Source of the DNA: Clostridioides difficile CD160
GTDB lineage: Bacteria > Bacillota > Clostridia > Peptostreptococcales > Peptostreptococcaceae
DNA: 39,755 bases
Direction of reading: 5' to 3'
Assembly: GCF_000449425.2 (NCBI RefSeq)
Contig: NZ_AVHW01000024.1
Location: forward strand, 1-39,755
Shown one piece after another: positions 1-7,516 of this stretch (positions within the stretch are counted from its first letter, which is position 1; every line of letters begins with the position of its first letter). A program made the translations under genes and the position numbers. The notes under the pieces are model-generated. The model was given only the letters and a program-made list of their open reading frames with translations. It was not told the origin of the DNA and did not search any database.

Positions 1-1
1 A

Positions 2-730
2 GATAATGCAATACACACACTTAAAATAGTAGCTACAGATGCAGAAAATGCAATTGTTGAGAAGGTTTTGAGTATAAGTAAAGAAATAATGCCACTTCAA
101 ACTGATGCAACTTTACAAGATATATCATCTAAATTAGTAGAAATTGGAGAAGGATTTAGAAATGGGAAAACAAGTATCATAAATGTATTGGCATTAAAGA
201 ATATTGAATCAAGTTTAAATAATACCTTAGTTGAATTGTCAGAGAAAATCAAGGTAGGTTTTGATAGCGGAGACGCTAGTTTACAAGATTTGATGAATCA
301 ATTAACACAAGCTAATAATACTATAACACAGTTAAATACTAAGTATAAAGTTGCTAGTGGAATTACTTATCAACTCAATAAACCAAGTTTATCTGCTACT
401 TTTTATAATGGTGGTTATATTACTACCCAAGATTATTGGATTAATGTTAGCAATCTCGGTTTTGTTCCTCATATTTTTATAGCTGAGTGCGATTTTACAA
501 GGAATAGTTATTTAACTAAGAGTTTAGTTTTTGCTAGTTATGGTGTTTTTAGTAAAGATTATGTAATTTCTTCGTATTTTAGACGTCAAACAGATTCAAC
601 TTTTTCCTCACATGGTAGCATTTATAATCTTAATGAAAAAGATGTTTATGTTGATGGCAGGGGTGTTCAACTTCCTGCTTTTAATAATTACGATTTTGCA
701 TATAAATGGTATGCTATAAAATTTATATAA
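2..730 (+). CDS. Prophage tail fibre/receptor-binding-like protein, 5' truncated by window
   Basis: The reading frame is open from base 2, so this is the C-terminal 242 residues of a longer protein. The TTG at 68 is an internal Leu codon, not a convincing start. The first part is helical and repetitive, with low-complexity Asn/Thr/Gln stretches typical of phage fibre shafts. The last 120 residues are rich in Tyr, Phe, Ser and Asn, as in a beta-structured tip domain. It lies directly before two small tail genes and the holin/endolysin cassette, the usual place for the tail fibre or baseplate adhesin of clostridial siphoviruses and myoviruses. I infer a structural, host-recognition role from position and composition. 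No enzymatic motif is visible. Confidence 0.6.
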   Translation, partial: DNAIHTLKIVATDAENAIVEKVLSISKEIMPLQTDATLQDISSKLVEIGEGFRNGKTSIINVLALKNIESSLNNTLVELSEKIKVGFDSGDASLQDLMNQLTQANNTITQLNTKYKVASGITYQLNKPSLSATFYNGGYITTQDYWINVSNLGFVPHIFIAECDFTRNSYLTKSLVFASYGVFSKDYVISSYFRRQTDSTFSSHGSIYNLNEKDVYVDGRGVQLPAFNNYDFAYKWYAIKFI

Positions 731-743
731 AAGAGGTGATAAA

Positions 744-1037
744 ATGAATAGAGCAAATAGAATAATCTATGACCAAACAGGTAAAATACTGTTGCAAACA
801 GGAGAAGCAACAGGGGATATATTAGAACATGATGAAATAACAGAATTACATTGTATTGATGTTCCGTATGGAAGTATTGATTATGCTAAAAATAGAATTA
901 CAGGTATAAATATAGAAACTAAACAACCAATCTTAGAAGAAATACCAGTATATATGAGTGAAGAAGAAAAAAGAATACAAGAGTTAGAAAATCAAATTTT
1001 ATTAAATGAAAATGAAAAAGTAGGAGGATTATTATAA
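744..1037 (+). CDS. Small prophage tail-region protein (unknown function)
   Basis: A 97-residue protein with a strong AGAGGTGAT site before its ATG, 13 bases after the fibre gene. It has a beta-rich N-terminal half and an acidic helical C-terminus (repeated Glu/Lys from about residue 70). Its stop overlaps the next start (TAATG). Small proteins between fibre and holin in clostridial phages are often fibre-associated or assembly proteins. That role is inferred from position only, and I do not recognise a named family. Confidence 0.6.
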   Translation: MNRANRIIYDQTGKILLQTGEATGDILEHDEITELHCIDVPYGSIDYAKNRITGINIETKQPILEEIPVYMSEEEKRIQELENQILLNENEKVGGLL

Positions 1038-1219
1038 TGAATATAAACAATGTCGTAGTAAGAATATTAGCAGAAAGAATATTAAACAAAGGATTAAATC
1101 CTTTAAAAAACAGACCTTTTGAATTGGATGATGTGACTAACACAGAGTACAGAAAAGCAGTAGAAGATTATATAATTAGAGAAAGTGGAGTAGTAGAAGG
1201 AGCAGAACCAACGTTATAG
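1037..1219 (+). CDS. Small prophage protein, possibly XkdX-like position
   Basis: A 60-residue protein whose ATG overlaps the stop of the upstream gene by one base, with AGGAGG ten bases upstream, so the two are translationally coupled. It is mostly helical and charged. Its stop codon lies in the loop of a rho-independent terminator (1204-1233), so it closes the tail transcription unit. XkdX-type proteins of 50-60 residues often occupy this slot, but I cannot see a diagnostic motif. Confidence 0.55.
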   Translation: MNINNVVVRILAERILNKGLNPLKNRPFELDDVTNTEYRKAVEDYIIRESGVVEGAEPTL

Positions 1220-1233
1220 AAGGTTCTTTTTTT
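1204..1233 (+). terminator. Rho-independent terminator ending the tail genes
   Basis: AGAACC (1204-1209) pairs with GGTTCT (1222-1227) and is followed by a run of seven T. The stop codon of the 60-residue gene lies in the loop. Confidence 0.7.
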
Positions 1234-1305
1234 ATTTCAACTTAATAAAAATCCATGAAAAAAAATACTAGAAAAACATATTAAAATCACAATTTTAATT
1301 GGTGG

Positions 1306-1340
1306 AAAAGAGTCTTATTTTATATTATAGGCTCTTTTTT
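1306..1340 (+). terminator. Second terminator before the holin gene
   Basis: AAAAGAGTC (1306-1314) pairs with GGCTCTTTT (1330-1338, with one G-T pair) and runs into T residues. With the terminator at 1204 it forms a double stop between the tail and lysis genes. Lysis expression would then need its own promoter in 1340-1380 or read-through. Confidence 0.6.
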
Positions 1341-1385
1341 ATGTATATAACTATAACTAGGTTTTGAATAATAAGGAGGGAAAGA

Positions 1386-1787
1386 ATGAATATTTATGAT
1401 GGAAAATTAAACGCTATTACAGCAGTAATTGGAACGTATTTTACGTGGTTATTTGGAGCTTGGGAGGAAGTACTGGCTATCCTATTAACTCTTATGTTAA
1501 TAGACTATCTGTTTGGAGTAATCAAAGGGTTTGTACTTAAGAAGCTTTCTAGTAATGTAGGATTCAAAGGAATTGCAAAAAAAAGTGGAATACTTGTAAT
1601 TGTGGCAGTAGCAGCATTATTAGACAGACTAATAAATAATGGAGACTGGATATTTAAGACATTAGTTTGTTATTTTTACATAGCGAATGAAGCATTAAGT
1701 ATAACAGAAAATTGTGCAGCGATAGGTTTACCAATCCCAAATAAAATTAAGGAAGCATTAGAACAACTTGGAAAGGAGAACAAATAA
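1386..1787 (+). CDS. Phage holin (toxin secretion/phage lysis holin family)
   Basis: A 133-residue membrane protein with an AAGGAGGG site. The hydrophobic segments at about residues 8-45 and 63-82 are interrupted by a Gly/Lys/Arg loop, and the tail is charged (ends KENK). This matches the clostridial holin family that includes TcdE and the Bacillus phi29-type Cph1 holins. It would make holes in the inner membrane at the end of the lytic cycle so the endolysin can reach peptidoglycan. The gene is immediately followed by the amidase (stop TAA 1785-1787, next ATG 1788), a classic two-gene lysis cassette. Confidence 0.85.
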   Translation: MNIYDGKLNAITAVIGTYFTWLFGAWEEVLAILLTLMLIDYLFGVIKGFVLKKLSSNVGFKGIAKKSGILVIVAVAALLDRLINNGDWIFKTLVCYFYIANEALSITENCAAIGLPIPNKIKEALEQLGKENK

Positions 1788-2597
1788 ATGAAAATAGGTA
1801 TAAATTGTGGACATACAAAAGTAGGGGCAGGCTCTGGAGCTATAGGTAAAATAAATGAGTCAACAGAAACTAGGAATGTAGGATATAAAGTAATAGATAA
1901 ATTAAAAAAATTAGGTAATAATGTAGTCGACTGTACTATAGATAAAGCGTCTACTCAATCAGAATGTTTATCTAAAATAGCAACACAAGCAAATAGACAA
2001 GATTTGGATTGGTTTGTAAGCATACATTTCAATGCTGGTGGTGGCAAAGGGTGCGAAGTTTACACATATAAAGGTAAACAGTATCAAGACGCTATAGATG
2101 TTTGTAAAAAAATTTCTGATTTAGGATTTATAAATCGAGGTGTAAAAGATGGAAGTGGCTTATATGTAGTAAAGAAAACAAAAGCTAAAAGTATGTTAAT
2201 AGAAGTATGCTTTGTTGATACAGAAGATGCGAATAAATATTTGAATTTAGGAGCTGATAAGTTAGCTAGTGCAATTGTAGAAGCTATAACTAAACATGTG
2301 AGTTCAGCAGAAGAAAATAATTACAATAGATATAAACACACAATTGTTTATGCTGGAGATGATAAAGTAGCAGCAGACATTTTAGGTTTATATTATAAGA
2401 GAGCAAAAGAAAGTTATCTAGTCACAGACATAGAAAATTATAAACCACATCGAACACAAAATTTATATGTTGTTGGTGGTGGAGCTAGTAAAAAAATGGT
2501 GGAAATAGCTAAAAATACAGGTGAAAAGTTTACACAAATATACGATAGTGATGTTTGGGAAACAATTAAAAAAGCATTGCTATTTATAAAAAAGTAA
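1788..2597 (+). CDS. Endolysin, N-acetylmuramoyl-L-alanine amidase (Amidase_3 type)
   Basis: A 269-residue zinc amidase that cuts the MurNAc-L-Ala bond of peptidoglycan. The catalytic domain spans residues 1-172. Probable zinc ligands are His9 (in NCGHT), Glu24 or Glu27, and His80 (in SIHFNA). Glu139 in LIEVCFVD is the probable catalytic acid. The C-terminal domain (about 182-269, VYAGDDKVAA onward) resembles the cell-wall-binding domain of clostridial phage lysins such as CD27L. There is no signal peptide, so export depends on the holin. It starts directly after the holin stop. Confidence 0.92.
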   Translation: MKIGINCGHTKVGAGSGAIGKINESTETRNVGYKVIDKLKKLGNNVVDCTIDKASTQSECLSKIATQANRQDLDWFVSIHFNAGGGKGCEVYTYKGKQYQDAIDVCKKISDLGFINRGVKDGSGLYVVKKTKAKSMLIEVCFVDTEDANKYLNLGADKLASAIVEAITKHVSSAEENNYNRYKHTIVYAGDDKVAADILGLYYKRAKESYLVTDIENYKPHRTQNLYVVGGGASKKMVEIAKNTGEKFTQIYDSDVWETIKKALLFIKK

Positions 2598-2672
2598 GAT
2601 ATTAAGCATAACAATAAATACTATATCCAGATTCAACTCGAATATAATACATAATATTAGGAGGGTTACAAT

Positions 2673-3419
2673 ATGTTAGACATACAAAAATATCAGCTTT
2701 TCAATGGGGAATGTATTGAGGTAATGAAAACTATAAAAGACAAATCAATAGACTTAATTTTATGCGACCTTCCTTACGGAATGACTAATTGCAAATGGGA
2801 TAGTATTATAAACTTAGAAGAGATGTGGAAACAATATAATAGAATAATAAAAAATAATGGAGCTATGGTTTTATTTTCAGCTCAACCATTTACAACTAAA
2901 TTAATTGCATCTAATTTAAAAAATTATAAATATAGTTGGTACTGGATTAAAAATACAAAAACAGGATTTGCATTTTGTAAATATCAGCCTTTACGATGTG
3001 TAGAGGATATAAATGTTTTTTATAAGAAGGCACCTTTATATATACCGCAGAATTTAAAAAAGTTGGATAAGCCAATTAAAAAAGTAAAAAAAGAAGGTAG
3101 TCAAGGAGAAATATATCATGGTGGATTAACTGGCAAAGAATATATACAAGAATACACAAATTATCCTAGTAACACATTATATTTTAATAAAGAAACTAAT
3201 TGTATCCATCCAACCCAAAAACCAACAAATTTATTAGAATATTTAATAAAAACATATACTAGAGAAAATGAGGTTGTATTAGATAATTGTTTTGGAGGTG
3301 GTGCGACTGGTGTAGCATGTGCAAATACTAAAAGAAAGTTTGTAGGTATAGAACTAGACAATAATGATTTTAGACAGGGTAAAAATAGAATAGAAAGAGC
3401 ATACAAAGATAATTTATAA
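2673..3419 (+). CDS. Phage DNA methyltransferase (N4-cytosine/N6-adenine, beta class)
   Basis: A 248-residue protein with catalytic motif IV DLPYG at residues 32-36, then HPTQKP (motif X), and finally the SAM-binding motif I FGGGATG at about 207-213, followed by VGIEL. The order IV...X-I is the beta permutation of amino-methyltransferases (N6A or N4C). No restriction endonuclease gene lies beside it, so it is an orphan enzyme. Phage orphan methylases commonly shield phage DNA from host restriction. A bidirectional terminator follows it, and an AGGAGG site precedes the start. The target sequence cannot be read from the protein. Confidence 0.88.
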   Translation: MLDIQKYQLFNGECIEVMKTIKDKSIDLILCDLPYGMTNCKWDSIINLEEMWKQYNRIIKNNGAMVLFSAQPFTTKLIASNLKNYKYSWYWIKNTKTGFAFCKYQPLRCVEDINVFYKKAPLYIPQNLKKLDKPIKKVKKEGSQGEIYHGGLTGKEYIQEYTNYPSNTLYFNKETNCIHPTQKPTNLLEYLIKTYTRENEVVLDNCFGGGATGVACANTKRKFVGIELDNNDFRQGKNRIERAYKDNL

Positions 3420-3430
3420 ATAAAAAAGAA

Positions 3431-3468
3431 GGTAGCAACTAATTTACTAGTTTCTACCTCCTTTTTTT
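3431..3468. terminator. Bidirectional terminator between methyltransferase and HTH gene
   Basis: GGTAGCAACTA (3431-3441) pairs with TAGTTTCTACC (3448-3458) with one mismatch. T residues follow on the plus strand, and an A-rich stretch that reads as T on the minus strand lies on the other side. It separates two convergent genes. Confidence 0.75.
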
Positions 3469-3946
3469 ATTCTTCTTCATCTACATAATCATCTTCAATG
3501 CCATATGGCTCTACTTCCTCAACACCATATTTATCCTCAAGAGAACTAACTTTGAAAATCCAATCCCTTCCAATTTTTTTACAGTCCTCCTCATTTTTAA
3601 AAGCACCTCTTTTTATTGCACTCAACAAGGTGGCTTGAGGAATATTATATCTTTCACTAGCATCTGCTAAAGAAATAAAACCATCAAAAGTTGCATTTTC
3701 TTTTGCATTACCAGCCACTAAACCTATTTGATAAGCTAACATAAAATCAGTATTTTCTATATTCATAAAAAGTTCTTCGGGAAAGCTTATTTTAGCTCCC
3801 AAGTAAGCAGGTAATAATATACTCAATATTGCGTTCCTATCTTGCATCCTGCAAGCAGAATTAAGTTGCAGTAATTTGCTAACACTCAAAACCTTACTTT
3901 TCCCTATTTCAAAACCTAGGTCATGAATTTCTTTATTACTAATCAT
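3467..3946 (-). CDS. HTH DNA-binding protein of the prophage accessory region
   Basis: The minus-strand frame extends to a TTG at 3952, but the ATG at 3946 has GGAGGG eight bases upstream and is the better start, giving 159 residues. The N-terminal half is helical. A winged-helix/HTH-like segment (SLADASERYNIPQATLLSAIKRG, then IGRDWIF) lies around residues 91-131 of the shorter form. That pattern of sequence-specific HTH followed by a beta wing is typical of MerR/excisionase-like small regulators. The tail is very acidic. It is transcribed away from a shared control region holding three copies of a 17-bp element, so it may regulate itself and the divergent gene at 4123. That link is inference. 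Confidence 0.6.
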   Translation of the reverse strand: MISNKEIHDLGFEIGKSKVLSVSKLLQLNSACRMQDRNAILSILLPAYLGAKISFPEELFMNIENTDFMLAYQIGLVAGNAKENATFDGFISLADASERYNIPQATLLSAIKRGAFKNEEDCKKIGRDWIFKVSSLEDKYGVEEVEPYGIEDDYVDEEE

Positions 3947-3977
3947 TTTCAATTCCCTCCTATTTAATGTTTATACA

Positions 3978-4009
3978 ATTATAATAACGTATTAACGTGA
4001 TAAAGTCAA
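3978..4009 (-). promoter_or_regulatory. Promoter of HTH gene with internal operator
   Basis: On the minus strand, TTGACT (4009-4004) is 17 bp from TATTAT (3986-3981). The spacer carries a 17-bp element (3984-4000, reading TCACGTTAATACGTTAT) also found in the opposite promoter. Confidence 0.65.
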
Positions 4010-4034
4010 TGCATAAATGTTTAAAAATATTTTA

Positions 4035-4051
4035 ACATGTTTTAACGTTAT
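4035..4051 (+). promoter_or_regulatory. Middle copy of the 17-bp operator-like element
   Basis: ACATGTTTTAACGTTAT lies between the two divergent promoters. It matches the elements inside both promoters at most positions, including the final ACGTTAT. Confidence 0.5.
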
Positions 4052-4056
4052 TTATA

Positions 4057-4085
4057 TTGACTTATGCACGTTTAGACGTTATAAT
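4057..4085 (+). promoter_or_regulatory. Promoter of the 273-residue gene with internal operator
   Basis: TTGACT (4057-4062), a 17-bp spacer and TATAAT (4080-4085). The 17-bp element GCACGTTTAGACGTTAT (4066-4082) occupies the spacer and overlaps the -10 box. Transcription leads to a strong GGGGGG site before the ATG at 4123. Confidence 0.7.
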
Positions 4086-4122
4086 ATAATTAACAAATAA
4101 AATACAGGGGGGATAAGTAAAG

Positions 4123-4944
4123 ATGAAAAATTTATTTAAAAAAGCACATGAAATGGCAGGAGAAATAAAAAGAAAATATAATGATGTGGATTACAAAGTA
4201 CAATTTAGTCTTTGCTTATCTTTCTTAAATAAAAAAGGGGATATAAAATTGAAAGAGTTAAATGGGTCTGAAAAACAAATCAAATGGGCAAATAATATAA
4301 GAAAAGACATTTTAATATTAGTAGATGAATTGGAAAAAATTGATATTGAAGAAATAAAAAAATGGAAAGAGGATGATACAGTTAAAATAATAGAGAAGTG
4401 TAAAAGAAAAATTGAAAGAATAAGAGAAGAAATAAGAAATATAGATAGTGCAAAGTTCTTTATAGATAACTTTAGATATATTTTAGAATACAATTCCTTA
4501 ACTCAAAAATCAGCTTATATAAATAGAACATTAAAAGATTCTTCATTCGCTGAAAAAAATAGAAATTGGGGTTTTTTACAAGCAGAAACGCAAGCACCTT
4601 ATAAACTAAAAAAAATTAAAGATTATAATACAACTTATGAAGAAGCAAAAGAAAAAGCAAAAGAAATAACATTTAATAATTTGTGGGCTAATGAAATAAA
4701 GGAAAATGTACTTGAAGTAGTTGAAATATTCGACGATGCAGCAAAGCAAGCTCCTAACACATATGAGATAGAAAAAACTAAAGAATATATTATAGAAACA
4801 TTAATACAAGAAAATCCTAATTTTTATATAAATGGATTCAAGGAAGTTAAAAAGAAAGCAATTGAAAAGTGTAGAAACATAGAAGAACCTAAAAGAAAAA
4901 TAGAAATAATATGGAGCTTGTTCTATGAAGCAGTAAACTGTTAA
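4123..4944 (+). CDS. Prophage accessory protein of unknown function, 273 aa
   Basis: A Lys/Glu-rich, mostly helical protein. The N-terminal 60 residues include a short segment, KGDIKLKELNGSEKQIKWA, of a type recurring in mobile-element proteins of Firmicutes ('L-x-GSEKQ-x-x-WA'). The middle (about 65-115) is a probable coiled coil. There is no catalytic motif, signal peptide or membrane segment. It is the first gene of the rightward accessory block and has its own strong, apparently repressible promoter and a G-rich ribosome site. I do not recognise a function. Given its place in a prophage moron block, host-interaction or superinfection control are possibilities only. Confidence 0.55.
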   Translation: MKNLFKKAHEMAGEIKRKYNDVDYKVQFSLCLSFLNKKGDIKLKELNGSEKQIKWANNIRKDILILVDELEKIDIEEIKKWKEDDTVKIIEKCKRKIERIREEIRNIDSAKFFIDNFRYILEYNSLTQKSAYINRTLKDSSFAEKNRNWGFLQAETQAPYKLKKIKDYNTTYEEAKEKAKEITFNNLWANEIKENVLEVVEIFDDAAKQAPNTYEIEKTKEYIIETLIQENPNFYINGFKEVKKKAIEKCRNIEEPKRKIEIIWSLFYEAVNC

Positions 4945-4989
4945 AAAGATTTCAAAAAAATACACAATATATAATTTGGAGGTTTAAAA

Positions 4990-5757
4990 ATGAATAATAA
5001 AGAAGAAAGAATTATAGCTTGTAAAAGCGTATTTAATTTAAATTTATTCAAAATAAAAGATGAAAAAAGTTTAGAAATTAAAGAATGTGAAGAATATATA
5101 AGAATATTAGAAGAAGAATGTAATTATAATGCAAAAGAGTTAAAAGAAAAACTTGAAAAAACTTTAGAAAAAATAAAAGATAAAAAAATAAAAGAAAGAG
5201 AATCAGAAAAAGAAAGATATAATATTAAATTAGAAGATATTATAGTTTATATAATAAAAGATAATAATAGATTTATTTTAGCTAATGAAAAATATAAGTA
5301 TCTTGATAGAGTAATAGAATTACTAAAAGAAGTTAAAATTGTAGAATATAATTACAAGAATAGAGCTGTAGTTTCTTTTGATAATTTGAAAAAAAGCAAT
5401 TTAAAGTATCAAATATTAGAGAAAAACACTACTAGGGAAAAAAGTCTAAAAGAATTAGAAGGAATACCAGAAAATATAAAAAAAATAAATGGAAAAGTAT
5501 TTACGAATGATTTTGGTTGTTTTATTGCTACTTGCGATGAGAATGGTAAGATAAAAAAATATCTTACTGAAATAATAAATAAATCAAGAAGTGGTAAAAG
5601 TATAACTTACAAAGTACAAGATATTAAATTTGAAAATAATTATTACATAATAAGAAATAAAGAAAGTAAAAGTTTTTATACAGAAGTATACAAATTTGAA
5701 AATGATACTTGGTATAAAGTAAGTTATAATAACATTGTACAGTATAAAGAATTGTAA
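4990..5757 (+). CDS. Prophage accessory protein of unknown function, 255 aa
   Basis: It starts 45 bases after the previous stop with a TTGGAGG site, probably in the same transcript. The N-terminal region (about 25-75) is a Glu/Lys heptad-like coiled coil. The remaining part alternates beta and charged segments, with a Lys/Asn/Tyr-rich C-terminus. It has no recognised motif, membrane segment or signal peptide. Base composition is as extreme as its neighbour (almost all codons A/T-ended). A hairpin immediately follows its stop. Confidence 0.5.
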   Translation: MNNKEERIIACKSVFNLNLFKIKDEKSLEIKECEEYIRILEEECNYNAKELKEKLEKTLEKIKDKKIKERESEKERYNIKLEDIIVYIIKDNNRFILANEKYKYLDRVIELLKEVKIVEYNYKNRAVVSFDNLKKSNLKYQILEKNTTREKSLKELEGIPENIKKINGKVFTNDFGCFIATCDENGKIKKYLTEIINKSRSGKSITYKVQDIKFENNYYIIRNKESKSFYTEVYKFENDTWYKVSYNNIVQYKEL

Positions 5758-5764
5758 AGTAAAA

Positions 5765-5797
5765 AGAGTTATAAATATTTTATATTTATAACTCTTC
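5765..5797 (+). terminator. Hairpin after the 255-residue gene
   Basis: AGAGTTATAAATA (5765-5777) pairs perfectly with TATTTATAACTCT (5783-5795). The U-tract is poor on the plus strand, so it may be a weak terminator or an RNA-stabilising 3' end. Confidence 0.5.
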
Positions 5798-5811
5798 ATG
5801 TAAAACTAATT

Positions 5812-5944
5812 TAGTATAATTTAAACAACTTGCAATATTATGCAATTTAAGCATGACATTTTATAACTAACATAGTACAATTTAAACAGAATATTATGCA
5901 ATTTAAGCATGATATTTTATAACTAACATAGTACAATTTAAACA
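5812..5944 (+). repeat. Tandem repeat, 54-bp units at 56-bp period
   Basis: Two units (5835-5888 and 5891-5944) differ at only one position. A partial third copy of the unit end (TAGTATAATTTAAACA, starting at about 5812) precedes them. Each unit holds TGCAATTTAAGCATGA and TAGTACAATTTAAACA. It looks like clustered binding sites (iteron/operator type) upstream of the paralogue pair. Confidence 0.75.
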
Positions 5945-6113
5945 TGTATATTGCAAGTATAAACATTAAATGTTTATGTTTTAATTATATAAAAAATAAT
6001 CTGATGTGTCAAAGTAAATTTGAATTAAAAATATATAAAATTTTGACTTGTGACAAGTATAGTTCTTAGAGTGTTATATAATTAATATATAAATTAAATG
6101 GAGGAAAAACAAT

Positions 6114-6716
6114 ATGATAAGAAATGTAAAAGAATCTACATTAAGAAGAAAAGAAAAAATGTTTACTTTTGAATTAGAGGATTCTAAAATTAAATTGCTT
6201 TTGTCTATACTAGAGTCTATTAAAAAAGAAGGCAATAAAGAACTAAAAGAACTAGAACTAATTTTTAAAGAACCAAATGTAAATGAAGAAATTGTTGAGA
6301 AGTTTATATTAAAATATAAATATGATAAATATACATCTGATTCACCAAAGATAATGTTAAATAATAAAATATACTCAGTTAAGTATGAAAAAGAAAATAT
6401 GGCTGAATTTGCATCTATCGAGTATTTTATGCCATGTTATCAAAATTTTATAAAAAATATGGACAAATATAATGATGCAAGTATATTTAAAGAAAAAGAA
6501 TTTTATATTAATAAACTTAATGATTTTAAAGAGTCTATTAAAAATTTAGACATATTAATAAAAGAGGATAATCCAGACGAATATAGAGTATTTACAACTT
6601 TTTATTTACCTATAGGAAAATTATTAGATGATAATTTTATTAATTCACTTATTGATACATTAGATGATTACCATAAAAGTATAAATGATGAACTAGTTTA
6701 TATCTATAGACACTAA
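6114..6716 (+). CDS. Prophage accessory protein A of a tandem paralogous pair
   Basis: A 200-residue acidic helical protein with a GGAGG site. From about residue 18 it aligns along its whole length with the next gene (shared blocks include TFELE-SK-KLLL, LIFKEP, VNEEIV-KFILKYKY, FKEKEFY-NKLNDFK and LDDNFI-S-I). The copies therefore arose by tandem duplication and then diverged. The family has no motif I recognise, no signal peptide and no membrane segment. It lies downstream of the repeat array, which may control it. Function unknown. Confidence 0.55.
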   Translation: MIRNVKESTLRRKEKMFTFELEDSKIKLLLSILESIKKEGNKELKELELIFKEPNVNEEIVEKFILKYKYDKYTSDSPKIMLNNKIYSVKYEKENMAEFASIEYFMPCYQNFIKNMDKYNDASIFKEKEFYINKLNDFKESIKNLDILIKEDNPDEYRVFTTFYLPIGKLLDDNFINSLIDTLDDYHKSINDELVYIYRH

Positions 6717-6775
6717 AAAATGGTTGTTATATAAATTAAAATGAATTATTCAAAAGAGAAGAGGAGTAATATATT

Positions 6776-7381
6776 ATGAATGAAAATATAAAAGATAAAA
6801 TAACAACTTTTGAGTTAGAAGAATCTAAGCTTAAATTATTATTAGATTTACTAGAAAATGAATTAAAAAAAGAAAATAATAACAATTTAGATGAACTAAA
6901 AGAATTAAATCTTATTTTTAAAGAACCATATTTAAACGAAGAAATTGTTAATAAATTTATATTAAAATATAAATATAAGGATAAAGAACCTTCATACTTA
7001 GGTTCACCTCAAAGTGTGAAATTAGGTGATAAAATATATGCAGTCGAATATATAAATGATGATATAATTAAATCTTTAGCTATAGTTGATTATATACCTT
7101 TTTATGAGAGTCTTATAGAAGATATTGAAAAATACAGTGATAGTGGAGTATTCAAAGAAAAAGAATTTTACCTGAATAAGTTAAATGATTTTAAAAAAGA
7201 TATAAATAATCTAGGAATAGAGATTGAAACAGATGATGAGTGTGAATATAAAATATTAACGATATTCCATTTACCAATTGAGAAAGTTTTAGATGATAAT
7301 TTTATTTCATCATTTATTAGAATTATAGATAAATATGAAAAAGATGTTGAGGAAGAATTAATTTACATATATAAAAATTAA
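6776..7381 (+). CDS. Prophage accessory protein B of a tandem paralogous pair
   Basis: A 201-residue homologue of the gene at 6114, 59 bases downstream with its own AGAGGAG site. The same blocks occur in the same order. The main differences are an inserted charged stretch near residue 30 and a Pro/Ser-rich insertion near residue 75. Keeping two diverged copies side by side suggests heteromer formation or recognition of two different targets, but this is inference. Function unknown. Confidence 0.55.
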   Translation: MNENIKDKITTFELEESKLKLLLDLLENELKKENNNNLDELKELNLIFKEPYLNEEIVNKFILKYKYKDKEPSYLGSPQSVKLGDKIYAVEYINDDIIKSLAIVDYIPFYESLIEDIEKYSDSGVFKEKEFYLNKLNDFKKDINNLGIEIETDDECEYKILTIFHLPIEKVLDDNFISSFIRIIDKYEKDVEEELIYIYKN

Positions 7382-7400
7382 GTTAAAAGAGGTAATTTTG

Positions 7401-7493
7401 ATGGAAAAATATTTTATCGAAGAATGGTACTATGTAAATATCACGCATGAAATAATATATATAGAAGAAGCTTCAATGACTATAAATAATTAG
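7401..7493 (+). CDS. Putative 30-residue small ORF
   Basis: The start ATG has AAAGAGG eight bases upstream, and the ORF begins 20 bases after the paralogue B stop. The product starts MEKYFIEEWYYVNITHEI and is acidic and aromatic. It could be a real small protein or the decayed 5' end of a larger gene. Confidence 0.3.
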   Translation: MEKYFIEEWYYVNITHEIIYIEEASMTINN

Positions 7494-7516
7494 CTAAATA
7501 CATATCAAAAATAAAA

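Larger units (their letters stand above)
5758..6113 (+). other. Non-coding 356-bp leader/control region with repeats
   Basis: No gene is visible. It contains the hairpin at 5765, the 56-bp-period repeat at 5812-5944 and a palindrome TAAACAT-TAA-ATGTTTA (5960-5976). It also has a TATAAT at 6077-6082 close to the next gene. No -35 box with ideal spacing is seen, so the promoter may be activator-dependent. Confidence 0.5.

Noticed and set aside
2673..3419. The core C. difficile sporulation methyltransferase CamA
   Set aside because: The protein is a short beta-class phage-type enzyme in a prophage; CamA is a larger chromosomal enzyme.
5584..5799. Minus-strand 71-codon ORF
   Set aside because: It is antisense to the 255-residue gene, Phe/Tyr-rich shadow coding, without start signals.
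5812..5944. CRISPR array
   Set aside because: The units are 54 bp with only two-base spacing, with no unique spacers and no cas genes; this is a simple tandem repeat.
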